Assembly: GCF_900112645.1 (NCBI RefSeq)
Contig: NZ_FOMO01000005.1
Location: forward strand, 385,926 to 449,925
Direction of reading: 5' to 3'
DNA: 64,000 nucleotides
Source of the DNA: Phytopseudomonas straminea
Lineage (GTDB): Bacteria; Pseudomonadota; Gammaproteobacteria; Pseudomonadales; Pseudomonadaceae
How positions within the stretch are numbered: position 1 is the first letter of the stretch; every line of letters starts with the position of its first letter. A model generated the notes under the pieces. It saw nothing but the letters and a program-made list of their open reading frames with translations, was not told where the DNA came from and did no database searches. Of this stretch, positions 1-8,087 are shown in pieces. The translations under genes and the position numbers were made by a program.

Positions 1-95
1 AAGTGTTCCCAAATCCGTTCCCAATTTAGGGTAGATCGGTCTACAGCCCTTTGAAATCAGCTACTTACATGGTGCGGACGGAGAGACTCGAACTC
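1..95. repeat. Left copy of the prophage attachment repeat, attP-like
   Basis: These 95 bases are identical to 40452-40546. Bases 70-95 are the 3' end of the tRNA-Leu gene (CCA end and T arm); bases 1-69 equal the sequence downstream of the intact tRNA on the integrase side. Two GTTCCCAA boxes (5-12, 17-24) lie in the non-tRNA part and two more follow at 168-186. A host-side attL should not carry the integrase-proximal arm, so the junction reads as a whole attP. The repeat may extend left of base 1, because the right copy has a third box at 40445-40452. Confidence 0.9.
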
Positions 96-167
96 ATCGC
101 AGTCCCTTCCACCACACGTGAAACCCGCATTCTCTCTGGCTCTCGCTCAGAGCGTGAGCCTGAATTT

Positions 168-186
168 GTTCCCAAGTCGTTCCCAA
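168..186. promoter_or_regulatory. Putative integrase arm-type sites, P' arm
   Basis: Two direct GTTCCCAA boxes (168-175 and 179-186) are spaced 11 bp apart, as are the boxes on the other side of the core. Spacing close to one helical turn and placement on both flanks of the tRNA-derived core fit arm-type binding sites of the tyrosine integrase at 39221. Seen: the boxes. Inferred: the binding protein. Confidence 0.55.
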
Positions 187-773
187 GAACGAAAGGGAGC
201 GGCACTTTATTAGGCGTCCCCAGCGGGGTCAACCAAATTTTCAGTTCAGCCCTATTTTTTAGGTAATTTTGGTAATTTTTCGAACTATCATGCCCGAAAG
301 CCAATCAGATCAAGGGTTTAGCTCAGATTTCTAAAGGTAATAATTTGGTAATTTTTAGGTAAGCTCATTACCCATCAGAGGTGTAATTCGAGCCAAATAA
401 AAAACCTATATAAATCAGCAAGATAAATTTTTATTACCTTAGCCATTACCCCAAATTACCCACAAAGGTAATGATTCAAATCCAGCGTCCATGCGGCCTG
501 CAGGCCCGTTTGACGCCTTCCTGACCGTTATTACCTTTTTTCGACACCGCTCCTGAAACGGGCCCCAATGCATGCTTTTTATGAGCACGGCGCAGGGTTC
601 CGCAGGTATTTCCTCACCGTCACTCCTTGAGGCAGCTCAACAGCCGCGCCGCACGGGGACAGATGCAGATACGCAGAAAAAGCGACACGTTTAGCGCCCA
701 GGTGTGGTGGGGGGACGACTGCGCGCGCCGGCCCCTGCTACCCTTTGCAGCTGGCTTAGGAGGCCCGTCGCAA
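187..773. other. Non-coding left arm of the prophage
   Basis: About 590 bases with no convincing gene. The stretch 240-540 is clearly AT-richer than the flanks and holds the GGTAAT/ATTACC array. Bases 540-773 are GC-rich leader before the nuclease gene. In P2-type phages this end lies near cos, but I could not identify a cos site by eye. Confidence 0.5.
262..535. repeat. Array of GGTAAT motifs in both orientations
   Basis: GGTAAT occurs at 262, 271, 336, 347 and 467 (a variant GGTAAG at 358), and its complement ATTACC at 367, 433, 445, 455 and 530. Neighbouring copies are mostly 9-12 bp apart, about one helical turn. The array sits in AT-rich DNA beside the attachment site. Plausible roles are an excisionase or repressor binding array, or replication iterons. 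No known site was recognised. Confidence 0.6.
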
Positions 774-1418
774 ATGGAATTGATGTCTGACGTGATAGCG
801 AATGACCCGGTGATTGAGCAGCTACTTCGTGCGTGGCTGGGCGCAGTTCAGCGCTACACCCACCTGTTTAAGAGTGAAGACTGCTGCTGGTGGTACAACG
901 AACGCACAAGCGTGAGCGTACTTGCCGGGGCCGCATGGACCTTGGGCTGGGCAGCACTAGAGGAATGCCCCACGGAAAAGCACCCGCCGAGCTATTCAGG
1001 AGTCGAGGCAGATTGCCCCATTAGACGCGGTCGCATTGACCTCTACATATCAACTGACCGGGAAGAGCTGACATTTGAGGCCAAGCAGGTTTGGCAAAAG
1101 CTTCCCGGCGTTGACAAGGTTAGCGAAGGACGCAATGGCGCAAGAAATGCAGCGCTGGATATTCCCGCGCACACAACAGATCGGCTTTTCGCGGCGACGT
1201 TCGTTATCCCGTTTTTTGCTGAGTCCGATATAAAGGATGGCGATACAGACCTGACTGCTTGGGTGAGCAATCAATTGGAGCTCCTGGGAGGCAGCCTAGA
1301 ATCCTGTGCTTACTACTTCCCAAGGCTCGAATCCGGCCAGTTGAAGAACGTGGCGGACTTCATCTACCCCGGTGTGATGCTCATAATTGAGGAGCTCACA
1401 GGGTCGCCGGCAGCATAA
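774..1418 (+). CDS. Putative PD-(D/E)XK nuclease-like cargo protein
   Basis: Encodes 214 residues. The ATG at 774 is chosen because AGGAGG lies at 759-764; the upstream in-frame extension looks non-coding. The residues fit a restriction-endonuclease-like fold: Glu43 in WYNERTSVSVLAG, Asp89 in GRIDLYI, and Glu102-Ala-Lys104 in FEAKQ, that is D-x12-E-x-K. It stands alone in the accessory slot between the attachment site and the portal gene and converges on Q, overlapping its 3' end by 23 bases. P2-like phages keep anti-phage genes at this end, so a defence nuclease is a reasonable inference, but I do not recognise the family. Confidence 0.7.
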   Translation: MELMSDVIANDPVIEQLLRAWLGAVQRYTHLFKSEDCCWWYNERTSVSVLAGAAWTLGWAALEECPTEKHPPSYSGVEADCPIRRGRIDLYISTDREELTFEAKQVWQKLPGVDKVSEGRNGARNAALDIPAHTTDRLFAATFVIPFFAESDIKDGDTDLTAWVSNQLELLGGSLESCAYYFPRLESGQLKNVADFIYPGVMLIIEELTGSPAA

Positions 1419-2415
1419 ATTCATCAAACCGCACCACCTCCTCCCCCAGCCACTCATTAACCTGCAGCAGCCTGGCCTGAATCGGCTCCAGCTCGTTCAT
1501 CGCCCACACCTGGGCGGCGTCCCTGATCGAGCCGAACCCGCCAGCGTTCTGCGGCACGATGCCCATCAGCTGCGGCGGAATGCGCAGCGAGGCCAGCAGG
1601 TCATCACGGCTGATGTTCTTGATCGCCGCGAAGTCATCCTTAGCCGACACCTCGCTGATCGGGATCAGCTGAATACCGTCCTTCTTCCCGCCAGGTGCGT
1701 ACATGAACAGGTTGCGGAAATTGCCCGGCCCCTTGCTGTCCTTCATAGCCTGGCGCAGGTCCTTGACGAAGCTCTCATCCTGCACCGCGTCGTGCATGTA
1801 CAGAATGAAGCCCGCGTGCGACCCGTTCTGGTAGTATTTGCGCCGGAACAGCGTCGCGGACTCATTCAGCAGCGCGCTTTGCAGCGCCGCCAGCCACTCT
1901 GGCAACCCGTAGATTTCCTGGTTGATGTCGGCCTCACGCACATGGCACACAGCGCCGCGCCGGAATTCGTGCTCATCCTTCCAGCCGCGAACCTGGTAGT
2001 ACTGGTCCAGGTCGATACCGCGCCGCATGTACTTTGCCAGCACCGGCCGCAGCCCCAGCGTGCTGCGCAGCATGTTGTCGTGCTTCTCCAGGTAGGCGTT
2101 GCCGAAGGTGCCCCAGTCCGTGGCGAATTGCTCGAACGCCTGGCGGCTCAACAGCCGATGCGGCTTGAAGGTACGCACCAGCATGTTGCGGCGGAAATTC
2201 AGCCCAGACTGCAGATAGACGCTCGCCCGGGTCGACCGGGCCAGGCCATCCAACGACATCGGCGGTTCATACCACCGCCCATTGGCCCAGCACTCCAGGT
2301 AATCCAGGATCTCTCGGCCATCGAGCACTGGCACCGGGTCGCCGAACGTGAACGCCTCGGCTCGCGCGCCCTGCCCACTCAATTGCTGGGCCTGCGCCCC
2401 TTGGTTATCGCTCAT
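1396..2415 (-). CDS. Q: Phage portal protein (P2 gpQ family)
   Basis: A 339-residue protein of the PBSX/P2 portal family. It forms the dodecameric ring at the capsid vertex through which DNA enters and leaves. Family-like stretches include the N-terminal FTFGDPVPVL region, PEWLAALQSALLNESATLF, and DDLLASLRIPPQLMGI near the C-terminus. It is the second gene of the leftward P-Q operon; its start codon overlaps the last base of the terminase gene, indicating translational coupling. Length is normal for gpQ. Its 3' end overlaps the convergent nuclease gene. Confidence 0.95.
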   Translation of the reverse strand: MSDNQGAQAQQLSGQGARAEAFTFGDPVPVLDGREILDYLECWANGRWYEPPMSLDGLARSTRASVYLQSGLNFRRNMLVRTFKPHRLLSRQAFEQFATDWGTFGNAYLEKHDNMLRSTLGLRPVLAKYMRRGIDLDQYYQVRGWKDEHEFRRGAVCHVREADINQEIYGLPEWLAALQSALLNESATLFRRKYYQNGSHAGFILYMHDAVQDESFVKDLRQAMKDSKGPGNFRNLFMYAPGGKKDGIQLIPISEVSAKDDFAAIKNISRDDLLASLRIPPQLMGIVPQNAGGFGSIRDAAQVWAMNELEPIQARLLQVNEWLGEEVVRFDEFMLPATL

Positions 2416-4175
2416 CAGCTGAACTCCATGATGGCCGTGTTGCTGGTGGTCTGCCCTTCCAGCGGCTCATTAATCAATGCGTGGAACAGCGCCCACGCTA
2501 GGTCGGCATGCCCGGTCGCATCGCTGCGCCCGGCCGTGTAGGTGAATTGGCGCCCGCTGGGCGTCATGGTCTTGCGGATGGCCATCAGCGCCTGGGCAAC
2601 GTCCGTCCAGCCAGCGTCGAACTCGAAGCGGCCCTTGCGAATCACGTCCCAGGCCTTCATCACCAGGCGGGTTTTCACCTCCGGGCTGTAGCTGAAGGTG
2701 CGCAACCCAGGGAAAAACTGCTTCACCAGCTGCGCCACGCCGGCACCCATGCCCGTGGTATCGATGCCGATATAGGTCACCCAGTAGCGCTGGGTGATCT
2801 GCTGGATGATCCGCGCCTGGGCCTCGAAATCCATGCCGCGGAACTGGTGCTTTTCCACCAGCCGGAACTTGCCGCCCGGCACCAGCGGCGGGGCCACTAC
2901 CACCAGGCCGGCCGTGTCGCCCGACTCGGCCGGGTCGTACCCCACCCATACCTGGCGCTCGCCCAGCGGCCGCGGCGCGAAGGGCTTGTAGTCCTCCCAC
3001 ACCTCCCAGCTGTCGACCATGCACGGCTGCAGCATTGTCAGCGGGAAGATGCTGTCGCCATCGTTGACGAACTGGCACATCAGCAAGTTTTCGAAGGCCT
3101 GCGCGTCGTACTCGAGGCGCAGCTCGTCCAGGTCGAACAGATCGCAGCCGCGCGACTCCGCATCAAGGATGGTCACGATCTGCCGCCAGATCCCGTCCTC
3201 ACAGCGGCGCCCCTGCTGCAGCGCGTCGTGGCTCACGTCGATGTTCAGGTGCTGGGCCGTAGGCTTGCCCTTGTTGTGCCGCTCACCCGTCCAGTACACG
3301 TAGGCCGGGTGGGCCATGCTCGAGGGCGTCGAGAAGTACGTTTTTCGCCAGTGCTTGTGCAGCGCCATGCCGGACGCCACCTTGTTGATTTCCTCGAAGC
3401 CGTGCACCCAGAAGAATTCGTCGAAGTAGAAATTGCCGCTGCGCCCCTGGGCGGTACGAAAGTTCGTGCCAAGGAAGTGCAGCTCAGCGTTGTTCCACAG
3501 CACGATGGGGTCGCCTGTCAGCTTTACCCCCAGCACCTCGTTCATGAACGACTGCATGTAGTTCTTGAACTGGTGGGCCTGCGCCTTGCTGGCCGACAGG
3601 AAGATCTGGTTTCGCCCGGTCGTGATCGCGTCGATCAACGCCTCCCGCGCAAAATAGTACGTGGCGCCGATCTGGCGGGACTTGAGCAACATCCGCGTGC
3701 GCTGGTTGCCAGCGCGGTACCAGTCGAGCTGGTAATCGAAGCACCCATCCTTGAACGCCTCGACCAGCGTCTCGATCTGCTCTTCGCTCAGCTCATTGCG
3801 GACGGCCTGCTTTTTCGGCCCCTCGTTGCGCTTGGCCAGGTTCGGGTTGAGCTCGCCCTCGGTACCGCCACCCTGGAAGCGCTGGATGCGCGCCTGCCGT
3901 TCGAGCTGACGGTGCAGCAGGTCAATTTCCTTGAAGTCGCCGCCCGTCTTCCCCTCTTTCAGGATCAGCTGCACCAGCCGCGCTTCGAGCGCCCCGCCGA
4001 TGCGCTCGACGTTATCAGCCCTGTCCCACTCGTCCCGGGTCTTCCAGCTATGGACGGTCTTTTCTTTCTCGCCCAGGTAGTCGGCGATATCGGTGATGCG
4101 CCAACCCGTCCAGTACAGGAATTTGGCCTGGCGGCGGGAGTCGGTAGTTGGCTGGTAAGGGGCGGTAGTGTTCAT
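2415..4175 (-). CDS. P: Terminase large subunit, ATPase (P2 gpP family)
   Basis: A 586-residue packaging motor. The N-terminus has an HTH-like segment (GWRITDIADYLGEKEKTVHS). The ATPase part shows an atypical Walker A region around LLKSRQIGATYYFAREA and a Walker B-like FYFDEFFWV; the C-terminal part has DPAESGDTAGLVVV, typical of the RNase H-like nuclease domain. It would dock on the portal and cut and translocate DNA together with gpM. First gene of the leftward operon, divergent from O, with a late activator box between them (4222-4242). Confidence 0.95.
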   Translation of the reverse strand: MNTTAPYQPTTDSRRQAKFLYWTGWRITDIADYLGEKEKTVHSWKTRDEWDRADNVERIGGALEARLVQLILKEGKTGGDFKEIDLLHRQLERQARIQRFQGGGTEGELNPNLAKRNEGPKKQAVRNELSEEQIETLVEAFKDGCFDYQLDWYRAGNQRTRMLLKSRQIGATYYFAREALIDAITTGRNQIFLSASKAQAHQFKNYMQSFMNEVLGVKLTGDPIVLWNNAELHFLGTNFRTAQGRSGNFYFDEFFWVHGFEEINKVASGMALHKHWRKTYFSTPSSMAHPAYVYWTGERHNKGKPTAQHLNIDVSHDALQQGRRCEDGIWRQIVTILDAESRGCDLFDLDELRLEYDAQAFENLLMCQFVNDGDSIFPLTMLQPCMVDSWEVWEDYKPFAPRPLGERQVWVGYDPAESGDTAGLVVVAPPLVPGGKFRLVEKHQFRGMDFEAQARIIQQITQRYWVTYIGIDTTGMGAGVAQLVKQFFPGLRTFSYSPEVKTRLVMKAWDVIRKGRFEFDAGWTDVAQALMAIRKTMTPSGRQFTYTAGRSDATGHADLAWALFHALINEPLEGQTTSNTAIMEFS

Positions 4176-4221
4176 GGCGCCGATGCTGCCGCCCGCGCGC
4201 GTAAGCCCCTACCGGCGGGCG

Positions 4222-4242
4222 TTGTAGCGCGCTGCCCTACAA
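4222..4242. promoter_or_regulatory. Putative Ogr-type late activator site (PP/PO)
   Basis: TTGTAG-N9-CTACAA, a perfect 6+6 dyad, lies in the 157-base gap between divergent P and O. The same motif occurs at 12056-12076 and 16646-16666, before the V and FI operons. In P2 the late promoters PP, PO, PV and PF lie in these places and are activated by Ogr binding a TGT/ACA dyad near -55. The P start is only about 58 bp from the dyad centre, so the leader would be very short. Confidence 0.75.
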
Positions 4243-4332
4243 CCTCACGTCGTTGCCGCCGCCTCGCCCACTGCCGACCATGCCCTCAACGCGAAACCCG
4301 CCAACAGCGAACCGCACCGAGGATTCCCAAGC

Positions 4333-5178
4333 ATGTCCGCCACCGCCAAAAAACTCCGTTCCAAATGGACCCGCATCGCCACCGAAGGCGCTACCACCGA
4401 CGGCCGCAAGATCGAGCGCAAATGGATCGAGCAGATGGCTGCCCAGTACAGCCGCAACACCTACGGCGCCCGCATCAACTGCGAGCACATCAAATCGTAC
4501 TTTCCGGGCAGTGAGTTCGGCGCCTACGGCGACGTGGTGGCGCTGAAGGCTGAAGAAGTCGAACTCAACGGCGAGAAGAAGCTCGGCCTATTCGCCCAGC
4601 TGGAACCCAACGAAGCGCTGCTCGCCCTCAACAAGAAGGGCCAGAAGATCTACACCTCCATCGAGGTACAGCCCGAGTTCGCTGACACCGGCAAGGCTTA
4701 CCTGGTCGGCCTGGCCGTCACCGACACTCCCGCCAGCCTGGGTACCGAGGCGCTTAGCTTCAGCGCCCAGCACGGCACCCTCGCCGGCCGTAAGCAGCAC
4801 GCGGACAACCTGTTCACCGCTGCCGCCGAAACCGCCCTCGACTTCGAAGAAATCGACGACACCCCAAGCATGTTCGCCGCCCTGAAAGGGCGCATGACCG
4901 AGCTGCTGAAACTGAGCAAGGACAAGGAAGGCAAGGACGCCGCCCACTTCGCCGAGCTGGGCGAAATGATCGGCGACCTGGCCGAGCACGGCGCCAAACA
5001 GGCCGAGGCCTTCGCAAACGCCACCGCCGCCCACGAAAAGCTCCAGGCCGACCACACCAAGCTGGCCGGCGATTTCGCCGACTTGCTCAAGCGCCTGGAA
5101 CAAACCCCTGACCAGCAGCACAGCCAGCGCCCGCCGGTAACCGGTGCCGACGGTAAACAGCAACTGGCCCAGTTCTGA
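4333..5178 (+). CDS. O: Capsid scaffolding protein and protease (P2 gpO family)
   Basis: A 281-residue protein that guides prohead assembly and matures the capsid proteins. The predicted serine-protease triad is visible: Asp23, His52 (NCEHIK) and Ser109 (YTSIEVQP), close to the D19/H48/S107 triad reported for P2 gpO. The C-terminal third (about 185-255) is rich in Lys, Glu and Ala, consistent with the helical scaffold domain. First gene of the rightward capsid operon O-N-M-L. Confidence 0.93.
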   Translation: MSATAKKLRSKWTRIATEGATTDGRKIERKWIEQMAAQYSRNTYGARINCEHIKSYFPGSEFGAYGDVVALKAEEVELNGEKKLGLFAQLEPNEALLALNKKGQKIYTSIEVQPEFADTGKAYLVGLAVTDTPASLGTEALSFSAQHGTLAGRKQHADNLFTAAAETALDFEEIDDTPSMFAALKGRMTELLKLSKDKEGKDAAHFAELGEMIGDLAEHGAKQAEAFANATAAHEKLQADHTKLAGDFADLLKRLEQTPDQQHSQRPPVTGADGKQQLAQF

Positions 5179-5206
5179 TCAACACACCCAGCTTCGGAGC
5201 AACACG

Positions 5207-6259
5207 ATGCGTAAAGAAACCCGCCAGGCCTTCCGGGCCTATCAGTCCCAAGTCGCCAAGCTGAACGGTGCCGACGACGCCACCGAGAAGTTCAACGTTG
5301 AACCCAGCGTCCACCAGAAGCTGGAGACTGCTATTCAAGAGTCGAACGCCCTGCTCGGCCGCATCAACATCATCGGCGTCGACGAGCAAACCGGCGAAGC
5401 CCTGCAGATCGGTGTCAACGGCCCGGTGGCCAGCCGTACCAACACCAAAGCCGGCAAACGTCGTAACCCAGGCGAGCGCCATAAGCTGACCAAAGACAGC
5501 TACGCCTGCGTGCAGACCAACTTCGACACGTCGTTCCTCTACGCCACCGTGGATCAGTGGGCCAAATTCCCTGACTTCCAGGTGCGACTGAGCAATGCCA
5601 TCGTTACCCGACAGGGCTTGGACCGCATCACCATCGGCTTCCATGGCAAAGAAGCAGCCGCGGAAACCGACATCGAAGCCAACCCGATGCTTGAGGACGT
5701 CAACATCGGCTGGCTGGAGAAGATCCGCACCAAGGCGCCAGATCGCTTGCTCGAAGAAGGCGTCGCAGGCAGCGGCAAGGTCGTAGTAGGCAAAGGCGGC
5801 GATTACAAAACGCTGGATGGCATCGTTTACGACGCCGTGCAGCTGCTCGAACCATGGCACCGCAACCACCCCGACCTGGTGGTACTGGTGTCTCGCGGCC
5901 TGCTGCACGCCAAGCTGCTCAAGGCTGTCGAGAAAGGCGGCGACTCCAACGTCGAAGAGAATGCAGCGCAGGAAGTAGTCAGCCGCGCTCGCCTGGGTGG
6001 TCTGCCGATCGTGGATGCGCCGTTCTTCCCGGAAGGCACCATTCTCATCACCACCCTGGCCAACCTGTCTATCTACTGGCAGGAAAAGACCCGGCGTCGC
6101 CTCGTCCGTGACGAACCGGACTACGACCGCATTGCCGACTACCAATCGGTCAATGAGGCATACGTCGTTGAAGACTTTGGCCTGGTTGCCTTGGTGGAGA
6201 ACATCGAGCGTGCCCCGGAGCCCGACGATGAGCCCGCCGCAGAAGCCGCTGAGGGCTAA
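5207..6259 (+). CDS. N: Major capsid protein (P2 gpN family)
   Basis: A 350-residue HK97-fold capsid protein precursor. The ATG at 5207 follows GGAG at 5196-5199. It begins MRKETRQAF and contains the family-like segments QTNFDTSFLYATVDQWAKFP and VDAPFFPEGTILITTL. The Glu/Pro/Ala-rich C-terminal tail after about residue 335 is a feature of this isolate. gpO would cleave its N-terminus during maturation. Spaced 28 bases after O and 3 bases before M. Confidence 0.95.
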   Translation: MRKETRQAFRAYQSQVAKLNGADDATEKFNVEPSVHQKLETAIQESNALLGRINIIGVDEQTGEALQIGVNGPVASRTNTKAGKRRNPGERHKLTKDSYACVQTNFDTSFLYATVDQWAKFPDFQVRLSNAIVTRQGLDRITIGFHGKEAAAETDIEANPMLEDVNIGWLEKIRTKAPDRLLEEGVAGSGKVVVGKGGDYKTLDGIVYDAVQLLEPWHRNHPDLVVLVSRGLLHAKLLKAVEKGGDSNVEENAAQEVVSRARLGGLPIVDAPFFPEGTILITTLANLSIYWQEKTRRRLVRDEPDYDRIADYQSVNEAYVVEDFGLVALVENIERAPEPDDEPAAEAAEG

Positions 6260-6262
6260 GTC

Positions 6263-6973
6263 ATGGCACTGACCCTCGCCCAACGCACCCAGCTGCGCAA
6301 ACGCGCAGCTGTCCAGGCGGCAGCAGCGGTAGGCCCGGCCATCACCATGGCCGGTGCCAGCGTCTATGAGCTTTACCAGGCCCAACTGCACCAGCACAAA
6401 CAGCAGCTCAAGAAGATCCAGAGCCAGGAAGGCAAGGCCGACACCAAGCGCAAGCTGCTGCCGGACTACGCCCCCTACGTCGACGGCGTGCTCAGCGCCG
6501 GCAAGGGCGCCCAGGACGACGTGCTCACCACCATCATGCTGTGGCGCATCGACGTGGGCGACTACGCCGGCGCCCTTGCCATCGCTGAATACGCGCTGCC
6601 CTACGGCCTCAAGATGCCCGACAAGTTCGAGCGCTCCCTGGGCTGCGTCGTGGCCGAGGAAATCGCCAACGTCGCCATCAAGTTGCAGAAGGCCAGCGGC
6701 TCGTTTGACCTGGGCCTGCTGCTGCGCACCGAGGCGGCTACCGCCAACGAGGATATGCCCGACGAAGCCCGCGCCAAGCTGCACCTGGCCATCGGCAAGG
6801 CGGCATCCGCCCTGGTGCCGGACGACGCCGAGGCGGTCGAGGCCCTGCCCCTGCTGCTCATGGCCAAGCAGGATCTGGCTCGCGCCATCGAGCTGCACAC
6901 CAACTGCGGCGGCAAAAAAGATCTGGAGCGCGTCGAGCGCCTCCTGAAGAAACACGCCGGCACCACCGGCTAA
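6263..6973 (+). CDS. M: Terminase small subunit / endonuclease (P2 gpM family)
   Basis: 236 residues. gpM works with gpP to recognise and cut cos DNA for packaging. The N-terminus is basic (QRTQLRKRAAVQ); the stretch GKGAQDDVLTTIMLWRIDVG followed by ALAIAEYALPYGLKMP is characteristic of the family. It starts 3 bases after the capsid gene stop, so it is tightly coupled to N. Confidence 0.92.
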   Translation: MALTLAQRTQLRKRAAVQAAAAVGPAITMAGASVYELYQAQLHQHKQQLKKIQSQEGKADTKRKLLPDYAPYVDGVLSAGKGAQDDVLTTIMLWRIDVGDYAGALAIAEYALPYGLKMPDKFERSLGCVVAEEIANVAIKLQKASGSFDLGLLLRTEAATANEDMPDEARAKLHLAIGKAASALVPDDAEAVEALPLLLMAKQDLARAIELHTNCGGKKDLERVERLLKKHAGTTG

Positions 6974-7000
6974 CCGAGCGTCCCCACGCGCCCGGCGGCT

Positions 7001-7048
7001 CGGGGTGAATCAGACAGGGTGACTCCTTCCCTGCCCTGTGAAACCCCG
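7001..7048 (+). other. Nested inverted repeat in the M-L gap
   Basis: CGGGGT (7001-7006) pairs with ACCCCG (7043-7048), and inside it ACAGGG (7014-7019) pairs with CCCTGT (7034-7039). This gives a two-part hairpin in the 101-base gap between M and L. There is no U-run, so it is not a standard terminator. It might tune expression of L and the downstream tail and lysis genes, or protect an mRNA end. Confidence 0.5.
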
Positions 7049-7074
7049 ACCACCGCCGACTTGAGGCCCTGACC

Positions 7075-7536
7075 ATGAGCGCATTCGTAGCGGGCGGCGT
7101 TGCAGCGCCGCTCACACTCACCAACGACGGCTTTTGGCCGGACATCGACCTTGCCGACCTGCGCGACGCCCAGCGCATCGCCAGCAGCGTCACCAATGGC
7201 CGACTGGAAACCGCCGTGGTGGCGGCCATGATCAGCGTCAACCGCGAGCTCAGCCCCCGCAAGCTGCGATACCAGGCCGAGGGGCACACCCACCTGGACG
7301 CCGTGCCCGCCGACAAGATCGCCGAGCGCAGCGTCCTCACCATCCTCTACCAGCGCGCCGTCTACAGCGCCGCCAGCGCCGAGGTAGCCGAGCGCTACCG
7401 CAGCTTCGATGCCACCAACAGCGGCGCCGCCAAAGCCGAGGAAGAAGAGCCCACCGTCGACGACTACCGCCGCGACAGCCGTTTCGCCATCCGCGATCTG
7501 CTCGGCATCAGCCGCACCACCGTCGAGCTGCTGTGA
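7075..7536 (+). CDS. L: Head completion/stabilisation protein (P2 gpL family)
   Basis: 153 residues. gpL closes the head after packaging and links the portal to the tail. The family-like region is FWPDIDLADLRDAQRI near the N-terminus, and the C-terminus ends in RRDSRFAIRDLLGISRTTVE. The stop codon overlaps the start of gene X (TGATG). Confidence 0.9.
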   Translation: MSAFVAGGVAAPLTLTNDGFWPDIDLADLRDAQRIASSVTNGRLETAVVAAMISVNRELSPRKLRYQAEGHTHLDAVPADKIAERSVLTILYQRAVYSAASAEVAERYRSFDATNSGAAKAEEEEPTVDDYRRDSRFAIRDLLGISRTTVELL

Positions 7537-7742
7537 TGGCCACCCTACGCGCCAACCAAAACGAAACCCTCGACGCCCTCTGCTGGCGGCACTACGGCCG
7601 CACCGCCGGCGTCGTCGAGGCCGTGCTTGAGGCAAACCCCGGTCTAGCCGACCTGGGCCCCAACCTTCCACAAGGCCACACCGTCACCCTGCCCGAGTCC
7701 GCGCCGCAGCCCGAGCAGCAGGCGGTAACCCTATGGGACTGA
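7536..7742 (+). CDS. X: Tail protein X (P2 gpX family, LysM-like)
   Basis: A 68-residue protein related to LysM modules, a component of the phage tail tip. It shows TLDALCWRHYGR and VLEANPGLADLG, the usual gpX pattern. It overlaps L by one base and lies directly before the lysis cassette, the usual P2 order L-X-lysis. Confidence 0.9.
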   Translation: MATLRANQNETLDALCWRHYGRTAGVVEAVLEANPGLADLGPNLPQGHTVTLPESAPQPEQQAVTLWD

Positions 7743-7766
7743 CCACCACCGCAGGGCAAAGGAACC

Positions 7767-8087
7767 ATGAAAATGCCTGACCGTCCCGAAACCTGGGCCT
7801 GGCTCGCCAGCTGGCTCGAACACAACTGGCCCGCCATCTACAGCGGTGGCCTGGCGTTCTTCATCGCCGCGCTGCGCATCATCTACGGCGGCGGCAACCT
7901 GCGCCGCGTCGCCCTCGAAGCGCCCCTGTGCGGCTTCCTCGCCATGGCCACCAGCCACGGCATCGAGCTGCTCGGCATCCCTGCCACCACTGCCCCCTTC
8001 TTCGGCGGCGCCATCGGTCTGCTGGGCGTAGAAGGCACGCGCGCTGCCGCCAAACGCTTCTTCGAACGCAAGGTAGAAACGCTATGA
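7767..8087 (+). CDS. Holin with a lambda-S-like dual start
   Basis: A 106-residue inner-membrane protein with three hydrophobic segments (about 26-42, 50-66, 74-92) and a basic C-terminal tail ending RFFERKVETL. It resembles lambda-family holins (PETWAWLASWLE near the start, YGGG before the second segment). It begins Met-Lys-Met, with ATG at 7767 and ATG at 7773 after AAGGAA. In lambda S a Met-Lys-Met start yields both an antiholin and a holin, so the same dual start may operate here. Its stop overlaps the endolysin start (ATGA). Confidence 0.88.
   Translation: MKMPDRPETWAWLASWLEHNWPAIYSGGLAFFIAALRIIYGGGNLRRVALEAPLCGFLAMATSHGIELLGIPATTAPFFGGAIGLLGVEGTRAAAKRFFERKVETL

Noticed and set aside
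51..304. Short open frames on both strands over the left attachment repeat
   Set aside because: They cross the tRNA-derived core and arm sites and have no RBS; coding is unlikely.
187..773. Search for a P2-like cos site
   Set aside because: No sequence I could match to a known cos site was seen; reported as not found rather than absent.
1387..4514. Long plus-strand open frames opposite the portal and terminase genes (384 and 668 codons)
   Set aside because: They are antisense shadows of Q and P in GC-rich DNA; their composition is Arg/Pro/His-rich and has no family features.
5087..6955. A 622-codon minus-strand open frame across the capsid and gpM genes
   Set aside because: It mirrors N and M; GC-skewed codon structure explains its length.
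7001..7048. Inverted repeat as a rho-independent terminator
   Set aside because: No U-run follows, and tail and lysis genes in the same operon lie downstream.
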